62,500 nt of DNA from Neocallimastix lanati (nom. inval.) (lineage: Eukaryota; Neocallimastigomycota; Neocallimastigomycetes; Neocallimastigales; Neocallimastigaceae), in NCBI GenBank assembly GCA_016946835.1, contig JACVTC010000016.1, positions 172,501 to 235,000 of the forward strand, read 5' to 3'. Of this stretch, positions 1 through 11,619 are shown piece by piece; within the stretch, counting starts at the first letter, position 1; every line of letters starts with the position of its first letter. The notes beneath the pieces were generated by a model, which ran no database searches, was not told the origin of the DNA, and was given only the letters and a program-made list of their open reading frames with translations. The position numbers were made by a program, and so were the translations under genes.

Positions 1-1320
1 TTTATTTTATTCAATCTGTACTTCATATTTATATTTCTACTATTTATTTTATTTTATTTTATTTTATTCAACCTGTACTTTATATTTAATATTCTACTAT
101 TTATTTTATTTTATTTTATTTTATTTTATTTTATTTTATTTTATTTTATTTTATTTTATTTTATTCAATCTGTACTTCATATTTATATTTCTACTATTTA
201 TTTTATTTTATTTTATTTTATTTTATTTTATTTTATTTTATTTTATTCAATCTGTACTTCATATTTATATTTCTACTATTTATTTTATTTTATTTTATTT
301 TATTCAACCTGTATTTTATATTTAATATTCTACTATTTATTTTATTTTATTTTATTTTATTCAACCTGTACTTTATATTTAATATTCTACTATTTATTTT
401 ATTTTATTTTATTTTATTTTATTTTATTTTATTTTATTTTATTTTATTTTATTTTATTTTATTTTATTTTATTTTATTTTATTCAATATGTACTTCATAT
501 TTATATTTCTACTATTTATTTTATTTTATTTTATTTTATTTTATTTTATTTTATTTTATTTTATTTTATTTTATTTTATTTTATTTTATTTTATTTTATT
601 TTATTCAATCTGTACTTCATATTTATATTTCTACTATTTATTTATTTATTTTATTTTATTTTATTTTATTTTATTTTATTTTATTTATTATTTTATTTTA
701 TTTTATTTTATTTTATTTTATTTTATTTTATTTTATTTATTTATTTTATTTTATTTTATTTTATTTTATTTTATTTTATTTTATTTATTTTATTTTATTT
801 TATTTTATTTTATTTTATTTTATTTTATTTTATTTTATTCAATCTGTACTTTATATTTAATATTCTTCTATTTATTTTATTTTATTTTATTTTATTTTAT
901 TTTATTTTATTTTATTTTATTTTATTTTATTTTATTTTATTTTATTTTATTTTATTTTATTTTATTTTATTTTATTTTATTTTATTTTATTTTATTTTAT
1001 TTTATTTTATTTTATTTTATTTTATTCAATCTGTACTTTATATTTAATATTCTTCTATTTATTTTATTTTATTTTATTTTATTTTATTTTATTTTATTTT
1101 ATTTTATTTTATTTTATTTTATTTTATTTTATTTTATTTTATTTTATTTTATTTTATTTTATTTTATTTTATTTTATTTTATTTTATTTTATTTTATTTT
1201 ATTTTATTTTATTCAATCTGTACTTCATATTTATATTTCTACTATTTATTTTATTTTATTTTATTTTATTCAATCTGTACTTCATATTTATATTTCTACT
1301 ATTTATTTTATTTTATTTTA
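1..1320 (+). repeat. ATTTT pentamer satellite, irregular part
   Basis: Long runs of the pentamer TTTTA are interrupted at irregular intervals by a non-pentamer core that begins TTCAATCTGTACTT and ends TTCTACTATT. Core variants include TTCATATTTATATTTC and TTTATATTTAATATTC. Pentamer tracts between cores vary from about 15 to 190 bp. The reading frame open from 488 to 2962 is a by-product: TTTTA repeats contain no stop on this strand and translate to F-Y-F-I-L. It is not a gene. The array runs off the left edge. Confidence 0.95.
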
Positions 1321-2875
1321 TTCAATCTGTACTTATATTTATATTCTACTATTTATTTTATTTTATTTTATTCAATCTGTACTTATATTTATATTCTACT
1401 ATTTATTTTATTTTATTTTATTCAATCTGTACTTATATTTATATTCTACTATTTATTTTATTTTATTTTATTCAATCTGTACTTATATTTATATTCTACT
1501 ATTTATTTTATTTTATTTTATTCAATCTGTACTTATATTTATATTCTACTATTTATTTTATTTTATTTTATTCAATCTGTACTTATATTTATATTCTACT
1601 ATTTATTTTATTTTATTTTATTCAATCTGTACTTATATTTATATTCTACTATTTATTTTATTTTATTTTATTCAATCTGTACTTATATTTATATTCTACT
1701 ATTTATTTTATTTTATTTTATTCAATCTGTACTTATATTTATATTCTACTATTTATTTTATTTTATTTTATTCAATCTGTACTTATATTTATATTCTACT
1801 ATTTATTTTATTTTATTTTATTCAATCTGTACTTATATTTATATTCTACTATTTATTTTATTTTATTTTATTCAATCTGTACTTATATTTATATTCTACT
1901 ATTTATTTTATTTTATTTTATTCAATCTGTACTTATATTTATATTCTACTATTTATTTTATTTTATTTTATTCAATCTGTACTTATATTTATATTCTACT
2001 ATTTATTTTATTTTATTTTATTCAATCTGTACTTATATTTATATTCTACTATTTATTTTATTTTATTTTATTCAATCTGTACTTATATTTATATTCTACT
2101 ATTTATTTTATTTTATTTTATTCAATCTGTACTTATATTTATATTCTACTATTTATTTTATTTTATTTTATTCAATCTGTACTTATATTTATATTCTACT
2201 ATTTATTTTATTTTATTTTATTCAATCTGTACTTATATTTATATTCTACTATTTATTTTATTTTATTTTATTCAATCTGTACTTATATTTATATTCTACT
2301 ATTTATTTTATTTTATTTTATTCAATCTGTACTTATATTTATATTCTACTATTTATTTTATTTTATTTTATTCAATCTGTACTTATATTTATATTCTACT
2401 CTTTATTTTATTTTATTTTATTCAATCTGTACTTATATTTATATTCTACTATTTATTTTATTTTATTTTATTCAATCTGTACTTATATTTATATTCTACT
2501 ATTTATTTTATTTTATTTTATTCAATCTGTACTTATATTTATATTCTACTCTTTATTTTATTTTATTTTATTCAATCTGTACTTATATTTATATTCTACT
2601 ATTTATTTTATTTTATTTTATTCAATCTGTACTTATATTTATATTCTACTATTTATTTTATTTTATTTTATTCAATCTGTACTTATATTTATATTCTACT
2701 ATTTATTTTATTTTATTTTATTCAATCTGTACTTATATTTATATTCTACTATTTATTTTATTTTATTTTATTCAATCTGTACTTATATTTATATTCTACT
2801 ATTTATTTTATTTTATTTTATTCAATCTGTACTTATATTTATATTCTACTATTTATTTTATTTTATTTTATTTTA
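1321..2875 (+). repeat. 31-copy 50-bp higher-order tandem repeat
   Basis: From 1321 the satellite becomes strictly periodic: a 50-bp unit starting TTCAATCTGTACTTATATTT and ending in a short TTTTA tract repeats 31 times to 2870 with almost no change. The only differences seen are A to C at 2401 and 2551, the same position in the units starting 2371 and 2521, exactly three units apart. The core differs from the irregular neighbours by small deletions, so one variant was amplified recently. The array fades out at about 2875. Confidence 0.95.
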
Positions 2876-3037
2876 TTATGTATACTTGTACTTACTATTG
2901 CATTCTTTATTTATTTATTTTTTTTTTTACAAATAATTGAAAAACTAATTTTTCAAAATTAGTATTTAGAATAATATTGGATAATTAATATAATAATTTT
3001 AATTATTTAATTAAAAAATATTTATAAAAATATAGAA

Positions 3038-4064
3038 ATGGAAAAAAATCTTATTATTGATATAAGTGAGTCTAACAAAGGAAAAAAATAAATTAGTATT
3101 AATAAAAAGTATAAATTTAATTTTTCATATATAAGAAAAGATAATTCAAAAGTTTATGTACAGAAATAAATGTAAATCTTTTATTATTTTAAATGATAAG
3201 AAAGAAATCTTAAAATATGATAGTTCACTTAATCATCCTGAAAAAGAATACGATATATCTCTATCTATAATGAAACATAAAATTAAAGATGGAATTGAAA
3301 AAAAGTTCAATTCCTTATGGTATAAAAATAAAACCTCTATATAATAAAATTTCTAATGAAATGAGATTTATCTTTTCAGAATATAATTCAATTAAATCTC
3401 AAATATCAAGAAATTTAAATAAAAACTTCCATCCAATGTAACAACATTTACTGAAATTCCTAATGAATCTAAATATTATAAAACAAAGTGAGGTGAAAAT
3501 TTTATGATATTCAAAAAATATTAATTTAATAATTTTTCAATCTCCTTTTCATGTAAAATTATTTAGGGAATATAATGATGATATATTTGTTGATGGTACA
3601 TTTTTTATTGCCCTAAATTTAGTTATCAAATATTTATTACAAGAACTTACACTAAAGAATTAGATAGTTTTTACACTACTTCTTTTGCAATATTAAAAAA
3701 TAAAGAACAAGAAACATATAAAATATTTAAAAAATTAAAAAAAAAAAATGCTTATACATGTAACAATAATATTATAATTGCAGAATCAATAGTTATTTAA
3801 ATAATTTATTTCCAACAATACCATCTTATTATGAATTAATAAATAAATTAAATGAACTTGAACATTTACCATATTATGATTATCAAAGAAAAATAAGAGG
3901 AATTTGGAAAATAAAAAAAGAGCAATAAATAAAGCTAATGAAATCAGTGTCTTAATTGAACGCTACAAAAATATTGAAACCAAGTTAATTGATACTAAAT
4001 GTGATAGAAATAATACTATTAATTTGTGGTTTGATTGTTTAACTGATTTAAATAATATAATATA
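3038..4064 (+). pseudogene. FLYWCH/MULE-type transposase relic, copy 1
   Basis: A decayed transposase starts MEKNLIIDISESNKGKK at 3038. A fragment at 3156-3344 has a C...SFIILNDKKEIL...NHPE arrangement like a FLYWCH zinc finger. A later fragment near 3585-3730 reads, across frame changes, VDGTFF, SYQIFITRTYTKELDSFY, then LKNKEQETYKI, which fits the start of a MULE transposase domain. The end reads LIERYKNIETKLIDT to about 4064. Stops and frameshifts lie throughout, so it is not translatable. Copy 2 at 10037 and a short third copy at 27643 share its start, which supports one family. The family name rests on motif memory, not a search. Confidence 0.7.
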
Positions 4065-4742
4065 AATATTATTTTATAATAAATAATTAAAAAATGAGGA
4101 ATAACCAAACGAAATTATCAGAATTCTGTTGTCATTCAAAAATTTAATTTATAAAGCTTATTAAATTTATTCAGTTTAAATAAATATTCAAATACGTCTC
4201 TATAATTAATAATTTTATCATTATAATTATTATTTTTTTTAATAACATTTAAATAAAAGAATTATTATTAATAATATTTATATTTTTAATAACATTTATA
4301 TTTTTATATATAATAATTTTTTTATTAATAGCATTTAAATAAAAGAATTAAAATCATAAAATCTAACCATTATATGATTTATTTAATTATTCACTTAATA
4401 ATTAATTTAAAAATTGAAATAACAAAATAATACAATAAAATAATATTATGTAGCATAATATAGCTATAGCCACATATTTATATTCATCACGTGAAAAAAT
4501 TGGCGTAATGCAACCTCCCCTTTTGGCTCATTTTATAAATCATATGATAATTGATCAAATGATTAATTAATTTATTTTTATGTAATTATTAATAAAATAA
4601 TTTATTAATAATTAAGGTTTTTATTTTCATATCATAAATTATATCAATTAATTGTATCTTTACTTTTCAAGTTTTTTATTTTTTATTTTTTTTTTTCATA
4701 ACTATTTTATAATTTGAAATTATTAAAAAAACATATATAATA
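4065..4742. other. AT-rich intergenic, possible MULE copy-1 end
   Basis: Mostly low-complexity A/T sequence with no coding signal. The exception is 4498-4530, an unusually C-rich patch containing TTGGCGTAATGCAACCTCC. Its GGCG next to AATGCAAC-CTCC mirrors, in reverse complement, the left outer flank of transposon copy 2 (9492-9524). It may therefore mark the right end of transposon copy 1. Confidence 0.4.
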
Positions 4743-5320
4743 TAAAGTGAAAATAGATTACAATGATATTCAAAGTTTTGTTTTTGCCGTCAATTCCAAT
4801 GATTATGAACGTATTTCTGATGCTCGTATTGAACTTTTATTATGCCAAAATGAACTGGATAAATTAGGATTACAGTCTTTTTAAGCAATATGAATGGTAC
4901 ATTCAAGCTACTTATGCTAGGGAAAATAATAAATTAAATAAGGAATGGTTTAATATCATAAATGCATATAAAATAATAAAATATATAATAATATTTAAAA
5001 TAATTAATATAATAAATGATGATCAATTATATATAATTATAATAATAATTAATAAATAATAATTATTTCATTCTGTTAAAATATACTGAAGAACTTTGTA
5101 TATTAAATTATTCAATGTGAACTTTAAAAAAAGAATATTTAAATTATTATACAATATATTAAGAAGAATTTGACTATTTAATTTAATATATTTAATATTA
5201 TAGTTAATAATATATACATGAATATGAAATAATATATGAAAAAGAAATTATTTCAAAAAAAAAAAAAATTATGGACAAAAAGATCCAAACGAATATACTT
5301 TGGTTACAGGTTTTTCTTTT
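4743..5320 (+). pseudogene. Broken coding remnant, unknown protein
   Basis: Near 4755-4883 a frame reads like protein: DYNDIQSFVFAVNSNDYER, then ISDARIELLLCQNELDKLG, ending at a stop after LQSF. One base later the reading continues as KQYEWYIQATYARENNKLNK and on to about 4970, so a one-base shift breaks it. A further fragment near 5270-5312 reads YGQKDPNEYTLVTG. No start, splice pattern or family is recognised. It could be a decayed gene or the remains of one carried by the adjacent transposon. Confidence 0.45.
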
Positions 5321-5489
5321 ATAACATATATAATATAAAAAATTTAATATTATAATATATGGTTATTATATATAATATTATATTTTAATATATTACAATT
5401 TAAACGTATATTTAATACTATTATATTTATAAATTATTTTATAAATTATAAAATTTAATTAATGAAATTATCCAAAAAAAAAAAAAAAA

Positions 5490-5554
5490 AAAAAGCTTTT
5501 GGACATGGAAAAAACTTAAAAAAAAAAGCTTTTGGACATGGATAAAACTTAAAA
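5490..5554 (+). repeat. Two-copy 33-bp tandem repeat
   Basis: Two adjacent copies of a unit containing AAGCTTTTGGACATGG and then AAAACTTAAA, offset by 33 bp. They lie 250 bp before the SMYD gene start. The stretch 5640-5700 is also repetitive (AACAATGGAAAACAATAGAA). No function can be assigned. Confidence 0.8.
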
Positions 5555-5801
5555 TAAAATTTCAAATTTTAATTATTATAACCAAAATTTAGAAAAAAAT
5601 AATGAATAAAAATCAATAAAATATATATAAATAATTAATAATTAATAAAAAACAATGGAAAACAATAGAAAATAATGGAAAACAATAAAAACTAATAAAA
5701 AAAGGTTCAATGCTTTTTTTTATTTATTTATCTTTATGAAAATTTAATCTAACAGTGAATTGTATTATTAATCCAGTTTTTTTTAAAAGAATAATAAAGT
5801 A

Positions 5802-6508
5802 ATGAGTGATTCAAATGGTATAATTAGAACCATCAATAAGCATCTGGCAATTAAAAATTCACAATCTAAAAGAAGAAAAGTTGTAACATTAACAGATATT
5901 AAAAAAGGTAATTAAAAGAAGTATTTACATTTGAAAATATTTACTTTTCTATTTAAACAATTTATATACATAAATTATTTATTTTAAATAATATTACATA
6001 TAAATTAAGTAAATTAGTGTAAAATAAATAATAGAAGTAACAAAATATATATAAAATAATAAAGATTTAACTGAAATATAATGAAAATAAATAAACATAT
6101 TTAAAATTTAAGGTACTTTACTTTTAGTTGAAGATGCATTAGTTTCTGGTGTTAAAGATGAATTTAAAAAAGAATATTGCAATTATTGTCATGAACAAAC
6201 CACAAAACTTAGTTTATGTTCTCGTTGTCGTAGTTCCTTCTATTGCTCAAAAGTAATTTTATTAAAATAAAACTATTATTAAATAGTAAAAATATAAAAT
6301 TGATTTTTTTTTTTTTTTTTTTTTTTTTTTGAATTACATTTTAAGGAGTGTCAAAAAAAGGCTTATAAATATCATAAATCAGAATGTTTACTAATAAAAG
6401 AACATCCAGAATTAGGCAATTATGCTTTTAAAGTAATGAATCAAATTCTTTTAAAAATAGAAGATGATGAAAAGGTAACATCTGTATTGTATAATAATAT
6501 GCTCTTCT

Positions 6509-6547
<39 letters not shown>

Positions 6548-8450
6548 GTAAAAGCAACAATTATTTTGTAATACTAATAATATTTTTAATTTTTCTTTAT
6601 TTCATTATTTAAAAATATTAATTATGAATATAATTAAAAATAGGCCAAAAAATATTTTGATGAATTAATCGATCGTAAATATTTAATTAAAATATTAGTA
6701 TATATCTTAATACTATATATAACATGTGTTTTATATAACTTTTTCCTTTAATATTTAAATTTAAAAAATATTATATAATTTATCCTACAAACATATAATA
6801 ACAAATAATAATGATAATTTATTAATTATTATTATAATTATGAAAGATTATGAGGAATTTCAGGAAAGTAATGATAAACTGGCAAAAGATTTTGTGAAAA
6901 AATTAGCAATAGATATTAAAAAATTTACAGAATATGAAGGAAGCTTGGAATGCTTAATGAAAATGATAAATAAAGTAAAAAAAAAAAAAATCGAAATTTT
7001 AAATAAATCACTATGAATAAAATTGTCATTATATCGCTTAGTAAATACTTTAAATATATATAAAAACTAACAGTAAATATATGGTAATAATTTAGATTAA
7101 TTGTAATGCTATAAGTATATTTAATGATAGCTTATTTAATTATGCTATGGGTAAATAAAAAAAAATGATAAAAAGAAATTAAAAATATATTATCAATAAT
7201 AAAAGTTTTCTTTTAGTGAAAAAATAATTAATATATTTTTTTCTGAATTTTTAATGAACAAAGGTCTTTTTTTACAAGCATCAAATATCAACCATGATTG
7301 CAATCCTAACTGTACTGAATATTATAAAGGAGATACTATATATATAAAAGCGGTTAAAGATTTATCTAAAGGAGAAGAAGTAAAAAATGTTAAAAATAAA
7401 TATAATAATAATTTTTTTTTTTATTTATTTTTTTTTATATTATATTATAATTCCAATAATATTATTTATAGATTACTATTAGTTATGTTCCATTCTATGA
7501 TTCATGTAGAAATAGACAACACAATTTAAAAAATTATTATTTCACTTGTCAATGTTCACGTTGTTTAAAGTATAAAGTAAATTGTTGATTATATAAATAT
7601 TTTTAGGAATTAAAATTTTTTAAAAAAAAATTTTTATAAAAAAAATATATATAATAAATTGAATTGTTTAAATTTTTTTTTTTTATATAGGATCAATTAT
7701 ATTTAGATCCAACAGAAGGAATTAAATGTACAACCAAAAACTGTGATTGTTATATAAGTCATGGTAATATATACTATATTATATTATATTATATAATATT
7801 ATATTATATTATATATTATATTATATTATATTATATTATAAGCGTTATATAATAAACTTTTATTAACTTATATTATTTAAATATTGTTTTATTCACTATA
7901 AGTTGAATTTAATCCATGTCCAAAATGTCATCAAAATCTACCACAAGAAAGAGTAAATAAAGTCAAAAGAATTAAAGAGTATTTCCAAACTAAGGAATCT
8001 AAATTAATAAATGTTTTAATTCCCCCAAATATAGGTAATACATATATATATATAACTATAAAATAAGCTATTAAGAATTATTCATTTAATAAAATTTAAT
8101 AAATGAATAAATGAATAAAATAATGAATAATAATATTGAAAAAAGGATAATAAAAGTTTTAATATATAATAAAGATTATTTATTATATTTAATATGATAA
8201 CTACATCTTTAAAATTATACAAAAAAATATAATGTACAATTAGAATAACTATAATGATATTTTTCTAATTATGGCTTGATAATTATGCAAAAAAGAAAAG
8301 ATTTAAACAATGAAATTAATATTGTCATTTAAAAGTGCAAAAAAAAACTCAAAAAAATTAATTCAAAAATACAAATACAATTTTAATATATAATATAGTT
8401 TTCTTTATCTTCTTATAAATATAATTAATAAATAATAATTAAACGAAATT

Positions 8451-8486
<36 letters not shown>

Positions 8487-9044
8487 GAAAAATATCGAAA
8501 TTAATATGAAAATATAACTAATTTAATTTTAATTAATTTAATTATTCATAACATATTTATGATGTTTTATATATTAAATAGAAAATCCAATTAACTGGTT
8601 AGAAAGATTATTAAAGGAACTAAAGGAACTTCTACATCCTCAAAATATTTATATTTTAGCTACTTTAAATAAATTAGATGCTATTATTCCTGATAATGAT
8701 GCCCAATACGATGAATTATTTAAAAGTAAAAAAACATTAAATAATTATGAAATTTATTGTTATTGCCAAAGTCAATCCCTTAATCCCTCCTGCTATAATA
8801 CTTATAGCATGTATTATTGTTTAACTAATGCTCTTAATGAAATTTTTGATTATATAGAAGAACATCGTCTACAAGGAAAAAGAATGAAAAAATATGTAAA
8901 GGAAAAATTGGACGCTATTCATGGTTCTATATTAAGTAAAAAATTAGAAACTGAAGCGATGATTACTTTAGATGTCAATCATATAATGTATAAAAATATT
9001 CAAAGAACTTTATTAGGTTATGATAATTTAATAAAAGCATCTTG

Positions 9045-9051
<7 letters not shown>
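5802..9051 (+). CDS. SMYD-like SET and MYND protein methyltransferase
   Basis: Model: exons 5802-5907, 6113-6252, 6346-6474, 6644-6674, 6847-6974, 7096-7150, 7264-7379, 7472-7576, 7691-7763, 7903-8034, 8582-9051 (494 residues). All introns are GT...AG and all phases join. The MYND finger is complete: C58, C61, C71, C74, C80, C84, H92, C96. The SET core shows NHDCNPNC at 206-213, KGEE before exon 8, then ITISYVPFY at 236-244. A post-SET cluster CQCSRC follows at 261-266, and the C-terminal half is helical. This is the SMYD layout at near-usual length; such proteins transfer methyl groups from S-adenosylmethionine to lysines of histones or other proteins. The MYND splits the SET domain as in the family. 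Exon 4 is only 31 nt. Exon 7 was started at 7264 because the longer frame from 7254 cannot join exon 6 in phase. Substrate unknown. Confidence 0.85.
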
Positions 9052-9077
<26 letters not shown>

Positions 9078-9445
9078 TCCAAGTTATTGAAAAATTAGTA
9101 TTTTTAGTTTACCAATTTAATTAACAATTTTATTAATATTTTTATTTTATTTACAACTTTTATTATATTTTTAAATATTAAATAGTTTATTATATATAAA
9201 TAGGATACATTATAATAATATATAGTTTAGTTTTAAAAATTTTTTATTTTTATATGCCTCTTTTCTATAGTTAATATGAAAACATATATTTAATGTATTG
9301 AAATATGTATGATCCATCAAATATATTTTATATGTATAAATGACATTAAATTATATATTCTTAAAAAATAAGCCTTTTTGCTTCAAAATAAATAATGTTA
9401 ATAAAAAATAAACAAATATTGAGATTTTTATTACAAATAATTAAA

Positions 9446-9482
<37 letters not shown>

Positions 9483-9517
9483 GGAATGTAATGGAGAGTT
9501 GCATTTCCCCAGGTATC
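9052..9517. other. Intergenic, 3' side of SMYD gene
   Basis: A run of 27 T begins just after the SMYD stop codon (9051). The rest is AT-rich with no coding signal until an A run at 9451-9479. The patch 9480-9517 is less AT-rich (TGGAGAGTTGCATTTCCCC) and adjoins the left inverted repeat of transposon copy 2; it may be part of that element's end. Confidence 0.6.
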
Positions 9518-9558
9518 ATTTCGCCAAGAGGCGTATTGATATAAATAAATGAATGAAT
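9518..9558 (+). repeat. Left terminal inverted repeat of MULE copy 2
   Basis: This 41-bp segment, starting ATTTCGCCAAGAGGCG, is the reverse complement of 11057-11097 at 40 of 41 positions. The two arms face each other across the transposase relic at 10037-10990. The outer end carries a small internal hairpin, CGCC-AAGA-GGCG; the single mismatch falls in its loop, so the hairpin is kept in both arms. No target-site duplication is evident outside the arms. Confidence 0.8.
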
Positions 9559-10036
9559 AAATAAATAAAAACTCAAAATCATTTTTTTTTTAAACTTGTT
9601 TTTATTCTATTTAATAATTAATAATATTTATTAATAATACTAATGACAACTAAAATTATAAATAATAATTATTATTATTTACAAATATATATATAAATGA
9701 ATTAATAAAAAATATTATTTAAATATTTTAGAAAAACATAAAAAAAAGTTTTTCTTTTAACATTTTATGTTATAAATTACTAGTAAATAATATATAATAA
9801 ATAATTAATAAATAATATAAACTTTAGCAATAATTACAGAAACATCAATAATAATTTTTTTTTTTTTTTATTAAACAATGAAAATAATAGTTAATAATTA
9901 TTAAATATAAAAATAAATATAAATGAATTAAAATTATAATATAAAAATTTTATATTTAAAAATATATATTATTAAAATTATCATAAAAATATTTAATTAA
10001 AAATTTTTAATTAAAAAAAAAAAAAAAAAAAAAAAA

Positions 10037-10984
10037 ATGGAGAAAAATCAAGAAATTGAAATAAGCAAAATTAATAGAGGAAAAAAACAAATTATTTTAA
10101 ACAATAAAAAATAAGTTTAATCTTTCATCTAAAAGGAAAGTCAATTAAAATATATATATATATATAAATGTACTGAATATAACACATTAAATAAACGTTC
10201 ATCTTTCATTATTTTAAACAATAAGAATCAAATCTTAGAAAATGATGACTCACATAATCATCTTGAAAATTGATTAGAAGCAACTAAATCAATTGTAAAA
10301 AATAAAAATTAAAGATGAAATTTCAAATAGTTCATTTCCTTCTAATGTAAATATAAAATGAAAATATGATGAAATTTCTCAAGGTATGGGTCTTATATGT
10401 CCTTGATAATTCAATTAAATCCCAAGTAACAAGAAGTAGAAGAAAACAGCTACCTCCTGACATTTGATGAAATTTCTATTGAATAAAAATATCATAAAAT
10501 AGAAAGAGATAAAAATTATATGATATTCAAAAATCATAATTTAATTTTTTTTTTTTTTTTTTTAATCTCCATTCCAAGCTGAATTATTTTCTAAAAATAA
10601 ACATATTTTTGTGGATGGCACATCTTTTGTATTTCACCATAATTTAGCTATCAAGTATTCATAAAATAAATGTTATAGAATTAAATTGTTTTTACACTAC
10701 TTCCTATTCTATATTAAAAAATAAAAAGCAAACAATTTATGAAATATTATTTGAGGAAACAAAAAAAAAATCTAATAAATATAATTGTATTAAAATTACT
10801 CCAAAAGCATTTCATTGCGATTTTGAAAAAGCTATATCTAATGCTGGAAAAAACGTTTTTTCTTTAATGTAAATATTGTATATGGCATTTTAAAAGAGCA
10901 TTAGAAATTCAAAAAAAAAATAATACCGATTGAAGAAATTAAGGCTTTAGTTAAATATTGTAAAAATATAGAAACTCTATTATA

Positions 10985-10990
<6 letters not shown>
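10037..10990 (+). pseudogene. FLYWCH/MULE-type transposase relic, copy 2
   Basis: It starts MEKNQEIEISKINRGKKQI, paralogous to copy 1 at 3038. The zinc-finger part reads YKCTEYNTLNKRSSFIIL (split by a repeat), then DDSHNHLEN, so Cys and His-x-His positions are visible. The catalytic-domain part retains VDGTSF and, near 10800-10845, FHCDFEKAISNAGKNVF, which fits the MULE motif with its conserved acidic residue. It ends EIKALVKYCKNIETLL, matching the end of copy 1. Several stops and frameshifts, some at A runs, disable it. It lies between two facing 41-bp inverted repeats, so the element spans about 9518-11097 (1.6 kb). Confidence 0.72.
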
Positions 10991-11022
<32 letters not shown>

Positions 11023-11056
11023 TTTAAAAAAACATATTTTGAATTTATATTATTTT

Positions 11057-11097
11057 ATTCATTCATTTATTTATATCAATACGCCACTTGGCGAAAT
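11057..11097 (-). repeat. Right terminal inverted repeat of MULE copy 2
   Basis: Reverse complement of 9518-9558 with one mismatch. The outer end reads ACGCCACTTGGCGAAAT, keeping the CGCC/GGCG hairpin. With its partner it defines a non-autonomous or dead transposon of about 1.58 kb. Confidence 0.8.
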
Positions 11098-11139
11098 ATA
11101 ATAAATATATATATATATATTTATCGTAAAGAGGAATAT

Positions 11140-11430
11140 GAAGATTTCCATTACCGATTCTTAGCCTGAACAAACTTTAATCTTTATATTAGTGTGTTCC
11201 ATATCTTAGATTTTCATATATTCCTTATAATTTCAAAGGTCTTTAAAACATGTTTCAAGTAATGAGGGGATTAGTTTACTATGTCAATAACGTATTCCCA
11301 AAACTCTTTGCTTGCTTAAATTTGGAATCATTGAGGAAGGATTTGGTAGCACTTATGAGAATATGTTGAATTAGTCAGCACATCCATTTTCTTGGAGATT
11401 GTAAGGGGTTTTGAACAGTTAGGTAATACT
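11140..11430 (-). pseudogene. Possible retroelement reverse-transcriptase relic
   Basis: This stretch is visibly less AT-rich than its surroundings. On the minus strand one frame, with stops read through, gives FWEYVIDIVN-stop-S, then PHYLKHVLKTFEIIRNI, and further on RLKFVQAKNR. The first part resembles the YxDD-IV region of Ty3/gypsy-type reverse transcriptases followed by their HLKHV...F..LR helix. At least four stops interrupt it. The match is by eye over about 50 residues and could be chance; it could also belong to the same old insertion as the neighbouring stretch. Confidence 0.3.
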
Positions 11431-11504
11431 TTTTTTTTGTGAACCAAAAAAAAAAAAAAAAAAAAAAAAAAATAGTTATTACAAAATAATTCATAAAATA
11501 ATAA

Positions 11505-11610
11505 TTTTTTTTTTTTTTTTTTTTGGAAAATAGGTTGAGGTGTGAGGTCAAACCCATGAAGCAATGGTCACGGTCAAGGTAACTAACCATTAGATCATGG
11601 TTCTAACTTT
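11505..11610 (-). mobile_element. tRNA-derived SINE-like element with poly(A) tail
   Basis: On the minus strand a Pol III A-box-like stretch TGATCTAATGGTTAG (11597-11583) is followed, at tRNA-like spacing, by a B-box-like GGTTTGACCTC (11554-11544). The A box resembles that of tRNA-Glu (TGGTCTAGTGGTTAG, from memory). The flanking arms do not fold into a good acceptor or T stem, so it is not a working tRNA gene. After a short tail ending ATTTTCC comes a 20-nt A run (11524-11505). Internal Pol III promoter plus A tail is the usual SINE structure. No other copy is seen here, so family status is inference. Confidence 0.45.
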
Positions 11611-11619
11611 AATAACTGA

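Noticed and set aside
1-2875. CRISPR array
   Set aside because: Although periodic, the units have no unique spacers; it is a tandem satellite in a eukaryotic genome.
488-2962. 824-codon open frame
   Set aside because: It is the translation of the TTTTA satellite, which has no stop on this strand; no start context, introns or protein-like composition.
11328-11590. Overlapping minus-strand frames of 71 and 78 codons
   Set aside because: They run through homopolymers (poly-Phe, poly-Lys) and the SINE candidate; no protein-like segment beyond the relic already described.
11544-11597. A functional tRNA gene on the minus strand
   Set aside because: A and B boxes are approximate and neither acceptor nor T stem pairs properly, so a tRNA-derived element is more likely.
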